Assembly (NCBI GenBank): GCA_024114885.1
Contig: CP099427.1
Span: forward strand, 1,612,001 to 1,676,000
Source of the DNA: Septoria linicola
Lineage: Eukaryota; Ascomycota; Dothideomycetes; Mycosphaerellales; Mycosphaerellaceae
Length of the DNA: 64,000 nt
Direction of reading: 5' to 3'
Shown here: positions 27,592 through 38,365 of the stretch, piece after piece
Layout of the letters: each line of letters begins with the position of its first letter
Position numbering within the stretch: the first letter of the stretch is position 1
Position numbers and translations under genes: made by a program
The notes under the pieces: generated by a model
The model's database searches: none
The model's input: the letters and a program-made list of their open reading frames with translations, nothing else
What the model was told of the DNA's origin: nothing

Positions 27592-29700
27592 CTATTATAT
27601 ACGACTATAATATAGCTCGAGGCGATAAGTTTAAAGCTCGTAGTAAGATAGGTTAATTAGTAGGTTATTATAACTACTCTCTCTATCGTATACTTATTAG
27701 TAATCGTATTATACGTACTAAGAACGTTAAGTTTACCGACACTTTACTCGTTAATAAAGCTATTAACGATATAGAGGAATTTAGCGACTTCTTTTTTCTA
27801 AATATAATTAATTAAGTAAGCGACACTTAACTAGACGACTCTACGCTATAAGTAGATATCTATATTATTCTAGAGGCTCCTATATATAACGAGGAGCTAC
27901 TAAATAATAATATTAAAGATATTATTAAAGATATAATAATCGTCTCTTAATAACTCGAGGTATAACTACTAGTACTACGCTACTCTAACCGTACGAGACG
28001 ACTACTCGCGTACGTTCGAGACCTATAGAATAGCTATATTACTAGTATACCGTACGAGGCTATCTACGCGTTTATAGTCTCTATATAGGCTAGTAATAGT
28101 TAAGAAATCAAGATACCGTAGTCCTATAAGATAGCTATATTATTACTATAGGTAAAGGAGTAGTATACCGTAGTAGTTAAAGAGATAAAGAGCTTAATAG
28201 ATAATAATATATAGTAAGAAATAGATAAACTAGTAGGTTATAACGTCCTATAAGGACGCTAGGTATTCGCTATTAAGCGTAACGCTTAAGGTAATATTAT
28301 ACGCTATAAAGTACGCTAGGTTATACGTAGTTTTATATAACGTAAAGGTATTAATTATAATAAGACCTACGCGCTAGTAGTTAAGCTAGTAATAGTCTAT
28401 ATACTATTAATATAGATAGTAATAAAGAGTTTAGATTATTAGTAGTTTAACGTAATTATAGCGTTTCTTAACGTACTAATTAATAAGCGTAATATCTATA
28501 TCTAAATACTATATAGTTTTAAGATACGTAGTAAGGTCTACTTACTTAAGAGAGCGCTCTATAGACTTAAGTAATTACTACTTCTCTAGTACTAAGAACT
28601 TAAGAAGTTTATAACTTCTATCGGCTTTATAGTAATTAGTACTAATATATACGTGTTCTATAACGATAAGGTTACTATCGCTATTTACGTAGATAATATA
28701 ATCGCTATAGGTATAACTAAGGCGCTTTATACTATAGTAGATTAACTTAGAGACCGCTTTAAGATCTACGAGCTTAGACTAGTATACTACTATCTCGGAA
28801 TAAATATTATCCGTAGCTCTAATACTATATTTATTAGCTAGACTACCTATATAGACCGTCTTAGTAAGAAGTACTAAATTAAGGCTTCCTTACTACTATA
28901 AATACTATTATAAGCGAGATATAGACTCTATAAGGCTTCTAAGGGCTACTAAGCTACCGCTTTACTTTAGAAGTAATACTAAACAATTATTAGTAAGCTT
29001 CTATAGCTAGCTATAATTATAAGACTAGATATTACCTACTATATAGGCTATCTCTTACGCTATCTTAGAAACTCTATACTAGAATACCTAGAGGTAGCTA
29101 TACGCGTTATAAAGTACTTAGTCTATAATACTAGCTATAGTATAACGCTTAGTAGCGATAATAACGATAAGCTATTATACTACGTTAACGCGTCTTAGAC
29201 CGACGACGTAGATAATAGGCGATTAATAGAAGGTTTTATCTTTATACTCGGTAACTTACTAATTCTCTAGAAGTCTAGTAGATAGCTAATCGTTACTTAC
29301 TCTAGTACGGAAGCTAAATACGTCTAAATAGTACTCGCGACTAAAGAAGCTATTATACTTAGTAATACTATAAAAGAGCTAGGATATAAGAGAGTATTTC
29401 TAATAACTATCTATAAAGATAACTAGCTAGTAATCGATATTACGCTACGTAATAGTAGAGCTACTAAAGCTCGTACTAAGTATATAGATATTAAGTTCTA
29501 CTTTATTTATAAGAAGTTAGTAGACGATACTATTACTATCTAGTAGATTATAATAGAGGATTAGAAAGTAGATAGATTAACGAAGGCGCTTAACTATAAT
29601 AAGTACGAGCGCTTTACTTAATAGCTTAGACTAATAGATAGTATTTAAGTATTTAGAGGTTACGAGGTATTATAACGCCTCTAATTAGCCTATAGGTTTA
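27592..29700 (+). mobile_element. Ty1/copia element D, 3' part (RT and RNase H)
   Basis: This continues the copia polyprotein: a post-integrase block with a GWLVGY-like motif (about 27,640-27,690), a reverse transcriptase with a FAIKR-G start (about 28,260), a YVDN (former YVDD) catalytic motif near 28,690, and a copia RNase H with the TxSSTEAEY-type motif near 29,295 and the KHIDIxYHF-like block near 29,485. RIP stops are frequent. No 3' LTR matching the 5' side was found, so the element is probably truncated near 29,700. Confidence 0.85.
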
Positions 29701-29926
29701 ATATCGGTTTTAAGCGATTTATAGAAGAAGCGACACGCGGACGCGTTTACACTGTTAACTAATAATAACACGAGTTTATTATGATAGTCGACATGGGGGT
29801 GACTTGATCAGTATAGATGCCTCAGGCACTTTAGCGTGCCAAGAATGTCGACACGCATTCGCAACTCGAGGTTTCCGTAGCTAGTTACTTCTTCCAATAA
29901 CAATCAACTTATCACATCAACTCGTA

Positions 29927-30388
29927 CTATGTCAGAACATTGAACCACAACCCGAGAGTATGTTTATGAGCAGCAAGGTTCTCCAGCTCACCCTCGATGT
30001 CCGGCATCGACCCAACAAGCTTCTTGGCATTCCAAAGGCCTGGATCCGTGCTTATGGACCCGCCAGGCTCGTAGAACGACCCGAGCTTCTGTAAGACACG
30101 ATTAACAGACTTCTTGCACGCCTTGACCAGGCTCTCGATATGGCGGACAGTATCGGCTCCAGCATCATCACGAGAAGATGTACGAGCTCGCAAGACCGTC
30201 TTCTGATCTTTGCAAATTTGCCGCACTGCTTCAAGAAGCGGTTCAAGTCCTTGCATTCTGTTCAGCACTCGCTGGGCGATCTCTGCCGCTTTGCCCAGCT
30301 TCTGGCAATACTTCACCACGCGTATGACGGCCGTGATGAGTCCGGTGATGGCATCTGCCGTCTGAAGGCATCCTAATGGATCGGCCAT
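29927..30388 (-). pseudogene. HeLo-like N-terminal fragment of a fungal STAND-type protein
   Basis: Encodes 153 residues starting with a MADPL-type N terminus, followed by amphipathic helices and a Lys/Arg-rich middle. This matches the N-terminal signalling domain of fungal NLR/STAND proteins, which normally leads into NACHT or NB-ARC and repeat domains involved in non-self recognition and programmed cell death. Here the frame stops after the first domain, and the RIP/copia boundary begins about 190 bp downstream. The simplest reading is a gene truncated by transposon activity. A stand-alone short protein is possible. Family assignment rests on pattern only. Confidence 0.5.
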
Positions 30389-31243
30389 GTTTCTGGGCGG
30401 TCATACACCCAGGGTGTGGAAATGCCTCAGCGGGCTTCGTGAAAGAGCATAGCATACGTGTGGCAGAATAAGATGAAGGTTTGAGCGCTAGCATTGCAGA
30501 GTCGCAATTTCTAGCCCAAGAGAACGCCATCCACACCTCACAGAAACGCACTCTTGGCCTTGCGAGTGGCAGACGCCTTTCGTCTTCGATTGGCCATGAT
30601 CCGGGGGTGCGCGGAGTGCATACAAAGAGCCAAACCGGTAGCGAGCCTACAGCTGCGCCTCCACGAGACGGTCTCTGCCTTGTCGAGTCGTCAAAGGGCA
30701 GGTAACGGGCTGCGTAGGAGGGCTGAGTGCCGATCATGGCTGAGAAGGATGGCCACACGTGACCAGGTGAGCTCTGCGCAATTCCTTCCGATCAACAGCA
30801 AAAGCTTTGGACGCCGGTCAAGAACTTACGCATCGCAATATGAACATGGTAGGATGCGACAACGATGACTTCTTTTGAAGGCGGGGCGGCCTCACCTTGA
30901 GTGTCACAATGCCCTTTTTCCCTAGCACAAACTTGTTGTTGTGCACGTTCTTGACTGCAAGCACTGGTGCAGATCGTCGAAGGATCATGCAGCCGAGCAT
31001 AAGTGGACAAGGACTCACCTAGACGAGAGGCCGCCCAAATTCACAAATGTATGCACGTTCTGATACACAAGATGTTGGTGTTACAGCTTCGCCACAGTAA
31101 TTCCGTCAATATCCAGAGCACATGCTTCGAACTTCTGAATCACTAAACTCCATGCCGTGCCAGCTGGCGGTCCTGAGAGGAAGCACTCCAAGCTATCAAG
31201 CATTCGTAACTTACTAGCTACTGGATCCAGCACGGTTTGTTTC
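30389..31243. other. no supported gene
   Basis: Short overlapping frames occur on both strands but none has a recognisable domain, a splice pattern or a convincing start. The right end is the probable promoter of the sugar transporter. Confidence 0.5.
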
Positions 31244-33782
31244 ATGGCGTACCAGAATCACCGCCATGTTGGCCGGTATCTAGACAGAAACTCGCTCTAC
31301 TCTACTATGCTTATATCACTATAGAATCGATCAACCCTTTGCAGATCTCGATGTCCGACAGGCAGATGCTCAAGCGGATGCATTTGTTGAGGCGTATGGT
31401 CTTCAGAAGTGGAGGACGGTCTTCGTAAAGGTAGGGTTCTATCATTGACCTTTCGCGTTGATAGAGCGTTGACACCTATAGGCTGCTCGAATTTTGCGTG
31501 ATCCCGAGGCCTGGCGCTCCATCGATAGCATCAAAAGTCGAAGTGTAGGAGAGCTTACTGCCTTTGAAGCAGATGACCTCGAGCGTGAAGAGATTGAGAT
31601 CCGTGACGACAAGAACGGCATAGCTCCATGGAATGTCGAGTTCTGGAGCAAGCGACATACCAAGTCGAGCTCTAACATGACTGGCAAAAGTGGTTTCTGG
31701 CATCAACCGAAAGAGCTTCGAACAACCATCATCACACTTTGTGTTGGTGCGATCGTTCAGGGATGTGAGTATCAGATGTATCCGCAGCGCCAGCGTGAAA
31801 GCACTAATGCCGCTCAGGGAATCAGACGGGTAGCAACGGTGCGAATCTAACATGGCCACTGGATCTGGAATTGATTCCGGGACAGTTTGGGTGCGACCCT
31901 CGAGGTCGCGCAGCCTGGATATTCGCGATCGTCAACGCCGCCCCTTGGTTCTCCGCTGCAATATTGTAAGTATAACGACTGAGTCACATACGCTGAAAGC
32001 TAAACTAAGCCAGTGCTCTGCTTTTGTCGGATCCAGCTAATGAGCTGTTGTTCGGTCGAAGAGCCGCCATCATAGTGTCGGCAGTATTCGTGCTTGGAGC
32101 ATCCATAGGTGGTGGTCTCGTGAGGACATGGCAAGAGCTTTTGGCCTCTCGAATTCTCCTGGGGATTGGCATGGGCTGCAAAGCTTCCGTCGTTGCTGTT
32201 TTCGCAGCAGAGGTGGCGCCCGCGCGAATAAGAGGTATGTCAATGGTCACAATGCAGGCGAGCTGTACTAGTCTGATCAATGCTAGGGTCTTTGGTGATG
32301 AATTGGCAGCTTTTTGATGCACTTGGGATATTCCTAGGTAAGTGTGACCACGTGCAGAGCGACACATCGTGCTTATCATTCACTGTCTTTCGGTAGGCTT
32401 CAGCGCGAATCTCATGGTATCTCCGCTGGGTAAGCAAGTCTCAGACGTCAAATTGCACGACCGTGGTTGCTCACATGTAGCAGGATCAAGTTCCTGGCGC
32501 TGGATGACAGCCTCCTCAGCCTTTCCGACAATCATACTCCTGGCCCTAGCAATCCTCGCGTGCCCGGAGTCGCCGCGTTTCCTGATGGGAAAGGGTCATT
32601 ACGTTGAAGCTTATGAGACTCTGTCTCGTCTACGAGGATCTCACATACTCGCGGCGAAGGAGTTTCTCTACACCCATTTCCAGATGAATGTGGAGCGGAC
32701 CATGTCCATGTCTGGTGCCGACACTGCAGACGACGCAAGTATCTCTCACCTGGCCACCGCTGCACGGCCAAACTTCTTCCAAAAGGTCTGGCAATTGTTC
32801 ACCGTCCCTCGAATCCGCAACGCGACACTCACTGCCGTGACCTGCATGGTTTCACAGCAACTCTGCGGCGTAAATGTCATCATTTTCTACTCCTCCACAC
32901 TGTTCGCTACATCGAGCGGAGCAGTATGCGATCCAGAGACGAGCAGTCTGATGGGCCCGTTGCTCATGAGCTGGGTAAGTCGTCCTTGCAGTATCAAGAG
33001 TATGATAGGGTACACCTGATATATTACCCCAGGGCATCGGCTTGATCAATTTTCTCTTCGCTCTGCCAGCTTACTGGCTGATCGACCAGAAAGGAAGGCG
33101 ATGGTTGTTGATGACAACCCTACCTTTCCTGTTCCTGTTCATGGGCGCAGCTGCTTTGAGCTACGCCAACGGGTCACACAATGCCGTCTTTGGAGTATTT
33201 GCGTACCTGTTCATGGCAGTATACTCGGTCGGAATGGGCCCGGTAGGTCGCTCAGTGCCTTTTCCTGCTCACCGTCGCTAATGACACCAGGTCCCATTCA
33301 CTATCTCTGCTGAGGTCTTCCCTCTCGACCATCGCGTCGCAGGAATGTCGTTTGCTGTGTTCACGAATCTTCTCGGCGCCGGTCTACTCACTCTCTTCGT
33401 GCCAGCGATGACCACCTCGTCCCTTGGCCATGGCGGACTCCTGGGTATCTCCACCTTCTTGAACTTTGTCGCACTGGTACTCGTCTTCTGCTTTGTGCGC
33501 GAGACAGTCGGCGCTGCAGACCGAGATAACCCCGGAAGTGTAACGGCACTTGCACTTGAGGAGCTCTACAGGATCTTCAACGTGCCTGTTGGAGGATTTT
33601 TGAAATACCAGGTGATGGAAGTAGTACCGTACTGGCGTATGCGACTTGTCTGGCTATCGTCGAAGAGAAATGATCCTTCTCCTCGGCAGCCTCAGCCAGT
33701 CTATCGTTGGTGGGAGGCCACTAGAGTCACCGAGATGCATCACGTTGCAACTGCGGTTGATGATTCAGATCCCGAGGAGTGA
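31244..33782 (+). CDS. MFS sugar transporter (sugar porter family), 10 exons
   Basis: Exons 31244-31275, 31325-31430, 31482-31764, 31818-31965, 32014-32234, 32287-32337, 32397-32429, 32481-32974, 33033-33242 and 33291-33782 join to an open frame of 689 residues; every intron is GT-AG and 48-67 nt. A long hydrophilic N terminus precedes the first membrane helix (QPKELRTTIITLCVGAIVQG). Then come the QTGSNGANLTWP loop, a GRRA motif between helices 2 and 3, the PESPRFL signature after helix 6, a QQLCGVN helix 7, an RRW loop and the PFTISAEVFPL block of helix 10. These define a hexose or quinate-type proton symporter of the plasma membrane; the substrate cannot be told. It appears intact, unlike its neighbours. 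The exact first exon is the least certain part. Confidence 0.88.
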
Positions 33783-34293
33783 AACCCAATAGAGCAGAGA
33801 TAAGGAGCAAGGGCTCAACAATATGCATCGCCAACGATGTCGTTGTTTACTGCGGCTCAGCCTCATGATCGATGTTCCCTACTGCTGAGACTGCGACCGT
33901 GAATTTCAGGACGAATTCCGCTGTACAGCACACCAGAAAATGTGGTGTCGATTGTCTACATGGGGGCCACACCGAACTGGCGACAACGCATGGCCTGATT
34001 GCCATTCGGGCGCAGTGAAATATCCTCAAGGCCAGCTCAGCCAGTATACAGGTGATGGAATGCTCGAGGTGCGGTGGAAAGTCATCAGACCAGACATGAA
34101 GTGTTACTGGCTGAGACGTGATGGCGCTCTTTATGACTGTGCTAAGAAATAGCCATTGACTTGGAACGGGGGTCTAAACCATGTAAATGCTCTGTTCAGT
34201 GAGCAGACCACACTATCAAACTCTACTGACTTTTGTTCGATGAGAGTACCAGAGTGATATCACCGCTCAGCTTATGCATTTCGACGCATGTCT
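33783..34293. other. intergenic, no supported gene
   Basis: About 0.5 kb between two convergent genes. A short plus-strand frame near 33,940-34,150 has no recognisable feature. Confidence 0.5.
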
Positions 34294-36704
34294 TCAGATG
34301 ATACAAACCTCCCTCGCCGAGGTCGAAGCTATCCAGTCTTCGAAATGATCGCCACTATCATCGAGGACAACGCAGGCGAAACCGATTCTTTGCCAGCAGC
34401 CGTCTCCCCTCCCTGTCATACTGAGCACTAGTATCGCGAAGTGCGTGCCATTGTGGGCGTTGATATCGTGATATCTCTCAGACGAAGCAGCAACTAGCAG
34501 ACAAAGGACAGGTCCTCGCCACTCGGAATATCCTCTGTATCTACTGCGCCGAATCGTGCACGCCATGTGGTCAGTGGAGTATTTGAGTTCAGTATCTGCC
34601 TTGAAAGATACCTGTTGCCGACAATCCGACTTTGGCATTCCCTCAAGCTGATAGTCATTGTCACCCTTCTTCGAGAGCGTGGCTTCGCAGGTGAGTCCAG
34701 ATACCCATAGACTTGCGCTAGTAACGATGCCGAATGGGTTGTTGCCAAGGACTGCACTTTGGCATGATAACACCTCGAAGGGTATGTGTTCTTCGGGAAA
34801 GTATGTGTTATTTCCTTGATTGTCCAGCCTGGCGGGTATGTAAAATAAAATCTGAAAGCCAGTCGATACCCATGAGAAGGAAGGTCCAAGATAGCCCTTG
34901 GTTGGGCTCAATGGAGGCACAGTATCATACTTCGACTGCCAAAGCAAGCCTAGCTTCAGGTCCTTGCGCCATAATCCAGCTACGTAATCGTCCTGACAGC
35001 TAGCGGCAACGATAGAAGCAAGACCTGATAAAGATGGCAGTCGATCCTGTGGACGCGTCAATTGTCTTTCTGAGGCAGCAGAAGTGACTTGCATCCAATC
35101 ATGGTACACTCTTTGAGGCTCGTCCAGATTCCTGAGGGGATGCAGGATCGGCAGGTTGAGACCGAGGCCATATCCTCGAAAAGTGACCCAAGCGCCAATG
35201 TATCGGCCTGCCGAGGTCTGGTTTATATATTTTCCTCTTCCAGGAATGCGCTTTCCGCAGCAGCAGACCAATGGTCGCACTCACAGTCCAGACTAGAGCT
35301 ACATTGCCATACAAGCTCACTGCGATGGAACGATACGCTTCGTCGAGAGAGCACGGACTCTTGCAAGCACCACCCACGCACGTCCGTCGAGCTTCCCTGT
35401 ACCTTCGGTCCAGGAGAGATATGCGGCATCTCCTCGCTCACTTCGACATCCTGTACGCCACTTCCCTCTACTGCTTCAAGCAGCGTGCCTCGATACTTCG
35501 GAAAGCGTTTGCCTAGAAATCCTGAGACGTCTCCGATTGCGGAGGCTGCTATCAAGACCAAGTACGCGTTCGAGTAAATTGCGGACATTCTTGACGACTC
35601 TGTTTCCCAGTCATCCACAGAGTCCTGGAGGATACAGAGGGAGTCGATCCAGATGTAATCGATCCCCAGATGCTCAGCGCAAATTAGAGCATCGACAAAT
35701 CACTGAGGCAGGATCTCTAGTTCTATTCCCGCAATCATGCTATCGTAGTTAGTCGTGGTTGTGCGGAATACAGGTTCGGTGCCTCAACAATGACTGAGTG
35801 CCAGATAGCGTCCACTAAGGTTGGAAGTTTCGACAAGGTGCGGCGAAAGTCCAGATCTTGACGCGTGTCGTATCTTGACAAGGCGCCGAGGAAATGGAGC
35901 GTTGGATGATCGCTGGCAGTACTTGTGTTTATGACTCGTCTCGCAGAGCTGCAGCCAATGCCGTATTTTGTCGAAGCATGCAGCAGAGCTGAACTCATCA
36001 GAATAGGTTGGAGCTGGCTGAGGCTCATCCTTACGCCTTCTGAACACGATGTTACGCCCACGATCTTTCGGATCATACTTGGCAGAGCTGGTGTAGAGGC
36101 CAAAGTGATCCTGCGTTGACGAATTTATTGACAACGAGACTCTGGCGCCTACTCGACAAAGAGCAGGTCGAATCAGAGTGACTCCACGGTAGAGTACAGA
36201 GCACGTGGTACATCCAGCTTTCCCAGCATACATCAAGTCCAGCACATAGGTATCTTCAAAAGCTCCTGGTACGTATGCACCTCCTATGACCCGATTACAG
36301 CACACAGGACATACGCCAGGTCGTGCCTGAAGTATTCCGTGTTTACCAACCTCGTCTGCCGACGCGAGGCATACTGGAGGAGAATCTCTAATGGCAGTGA
36401 CTAAAGTGTAGGTCCTGAAGGGATGGGGGTGGATCGTGGCCGAGGCTGACAGACATGTTGAACACAAGTCGAACTCCGGGCAGATTGAGCAAGCATGACG
36501 CACACCATATGAGGTGTGCTTGCATTCATTACAGGAAGCAGTCCGCCAGTACTTTAGCAAGTCTTTGCGAAGAAAGACCGAGTCTACGGCTGATAGTGCT
36601 GCTTGTTGTTCCGCGATAGAGGTGAAGGTGTTGCCGTACGACAGATGTTTACTCCACTCAAGCAAGGTGCGCTTCATGGCGGGACCATTATCCAGTGGCC
36701 TCAT
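34294..36704 (-). pseudogene. ZZ-type zinc finger plus HET domain gene, two in-frame TGA codons
   Basis: Two exons (36704-35285 and 35207-34294, joined over a 77-nt GTGAGT...GGCAG intron) give a 778-codon frame. Residues about 55-105 form a ZZ zinc finger (CNEC, CSICP, DLCSTC, then HPHPF). The HET domain follows with RYLALSHC, YIWIDSLCILQDS, IYSNAYLVLIAASA and RGWCLQE. The C-terminal part carries LTRPQDRLPSLSGLA and YVAGLWRKDLKLGLLWQ, typical of HET proteins. HET proteins control vegetative incompatibility. TGA replaces the invariant Trp of the LSHCWG motif at 35,784-35,786 and occurs again at 35,700-35,702. The gene is therefore probably dead, unless stop read-through occurs. The rest of the frame is well kept, suggesting recent loss. 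Confidence 0.82.
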
Positions 36705-37380
36705 TGCATTGGCAGTCGATCAGGGACTTTTGGTACGGTCGGCTGGGCACTTTGGAAGTCCAGTGGTCTCAGCGAGTGTAGAGCGCGATGTACTTTGCAC
36801 GTTCAGCAGTCGTCTGCCAAGGCTCCGGTTCGCTGGCATTGTGTTGGGTCCAGCTGAGCGTTCTCGCTTCTACGCGAGGTCGCAAGCGACAAGCTACGCG
36901 CTCAGATAAGACGCACGGCAGCGAAATCTCTTGTGGAGCTCGGAGCCCAGAAACAATGTCCGCAAGAGGTCGCAGAATGCGCTGAGTCACATATGCTGCA
37001 CCATACTGCAAGCACTCCGTTTCGTGTATCGAAGCAGGCACACGTCTGAGTCGATGTGTGTCTTTTGATCCAGCACTTGACCCCCCTTCAGCCAAGGGCT
37101 TGGTGCGATCTTGAATGTAACGATTGGACTTAAGCATGGGCCTTGTGTGCCGACCCTGTCGTTCGAATGTCCAGAACTGTGAAGACATCAGGGAGAGTGC
37201 CATTGCTGCGATGGCTAGCAAGGCTAGTACTTATCAAACAGTGACTCACTGAATCAATCGACAAAATCCTACGGGATGACATACGTTGCCCCATAGTTAC
37301 TGGACTCGTGATGCCGAGAAAGAGGCAACACAGTTCTCGGGTCCGATCTGCAGGATGTCCGGTATACAGACTCACGGTGA
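36705..37380. other. intergenic, no recognised gene
   Basis: A minus-strand frame of 150 codons (36,769-37,221) has no recognisable domain and Arg-rich, shadow-like composition. It is probably upstream sequence of the HET gene. Confidence 0.4.
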
Positions 37381-38365
37381 TTATGTGCTTATCTTACATG
37401 CTGAGGCATGTTCTCGACTAGGCTCTCTCGCAGGCTGTATCCAGTTCGCTGGCAATTCTTGGACCGCCTGGAACCATGCATCTGCCATCTTCTCGTATCC
37501 GTTGATGAGAGGATGAACTCCATCCTCGCCGAGATCAGAGCTGGTTGATCTGTCAGACACACCGCTTTTCTATGCTCTGTGTAGGACTTGTACGTACCCG
37601 CCAATATGAGAGTGATCTGCAAGCCATATCTTGTGTCCTTCCGCCTGTCGAGCTTCGACTATCTGCTCAACAGCAGCGTTGAACGTTCTCACTCGACCTT
37701 GAAATGATCTGTTATCGATGATTCTAGCAAGTATCACAACTGCATCCGGGCACTCGCATAATACTGAGTCAACCAGCAACTGCAGTCGGTGTGGTGCTTC
37801 CTCGTATGGATCCTGAGGTGGCAGATCAAAATACTGTTCATGTCATTGGTTCCAGCATGAAGTAGGATGAGGTTTGGGTGTTGCAACAGAATCTTGTCCT
37901 CGACCATGAATGCTTGTATCTCCTTGATCAATCGACCAGCATGACCTTCATGTTCGTTGTCAAGATGATCACCATTAGTCATGGAGCCAATGAAGTCTAT
38001 GGATCGTCCTGTAACTCTTTTAGAGCCCAACTTGACCACATGAGATCGAGCACGCACCTGAACCAACGAGAAGGTTGCGTAGAGACGGCCGATAGCTATT
38101 GAAGCCATCGGCAGCACCGCCCCTAGTGGTACTATCACCTATTGCCAGAACACGAAGTGGTATCTCGAGATTTCTAGCAGGTCGATTGCTGAAACTGAGC
38201 GTAAGAGTAGCTCGAGGCCCTATAGTTCGAACAAATTAGTCGTGCAGAATATGGATCGTGGTGAGACTTACCGTGATAGATCAGCAACAGCAGGAATAGA
38301 AGAGCGGACAACACTGCTGCAACAGATATCCAGCGTGACTGCCGCCGTGTTCTCAATTGATCCAT
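37381..38365 (-). pseudogene. SGNH/GDSL-type esterase with N-terminal membrane anchor, one-base frameshift
   Basis: Exons 38365-38272, 38219-38058, 38008-37598 and 37549-37381 (GT-AG introns of 52, 49 and 48 nt) encode about 279 codons. Residues 1-31 form a basic start and one hydrophobic segment (signal anchor). Block I is RVLAIGDSTTRG with the nucleophile Ser. The middle has DNEHEGHAG, block III is LLHAGTND, and the C-terminal block V is GEDGVHP with Asp and His. This order matches extracellular carbohydrate esterase 3-like SGNH hydrolases, which deacetylate or de-esterify polysaccharides. Summed exon length is one short of a multiple of three, and the frame changes just after LLHAGTNDMN near 37,835, as from a single-base loss. 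That is either an assembly error or inactivation. Confidence 0.75.

Larger units (their letters stand above)
1..29735. other. RIP-mutated, gene-free transposon block
   Basis: Almost every CpA and TpG has become TpA, while many CpG remain; rows such as 4741-4800 and 6301-6360 contain no CA or TG. TAG and TAA triplets fill all frames, so no open frame of useful length survives. Retroelement homology is still readable if TAG/TAA are taken as former Gln or Trp codons. This fits repeat-induced point mutation, which in Pezizomycotina targets CpA on both strands of duplicated DNA. The block ends abruptly near 29,735, where ordinary dinucleotide use resumes. Confidence 0.93.

Noticed and set aside
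1..29735. AT-rich block as a centromere or mitochondrial insertion
   Set aside because: Retroelement domains are readable throughout most of it, and the composition is explained by RIP.
35200..35290. apparent frameshift in the HET gene
   Set aside because: A 77-nt intron with GTGAGT donor and GGCAG acceptor joins the two frames, and total length becomes a multiple of three. Only the two TGA codons remain as lesions.
36769..37221. 150-codon minus-strand frame upstream of the HET gene
   Set aside because: Arg-rich with no domain. It could not be joined in frame to the HET gene by a credible intron.
37550..37597. 28-nt intron in the SGNH gene ending at the first AG
   Set aside because: Too short and gives the wrong frame. 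The next acceptor gives a 48-nt intron and restores the GEDGVHP block.
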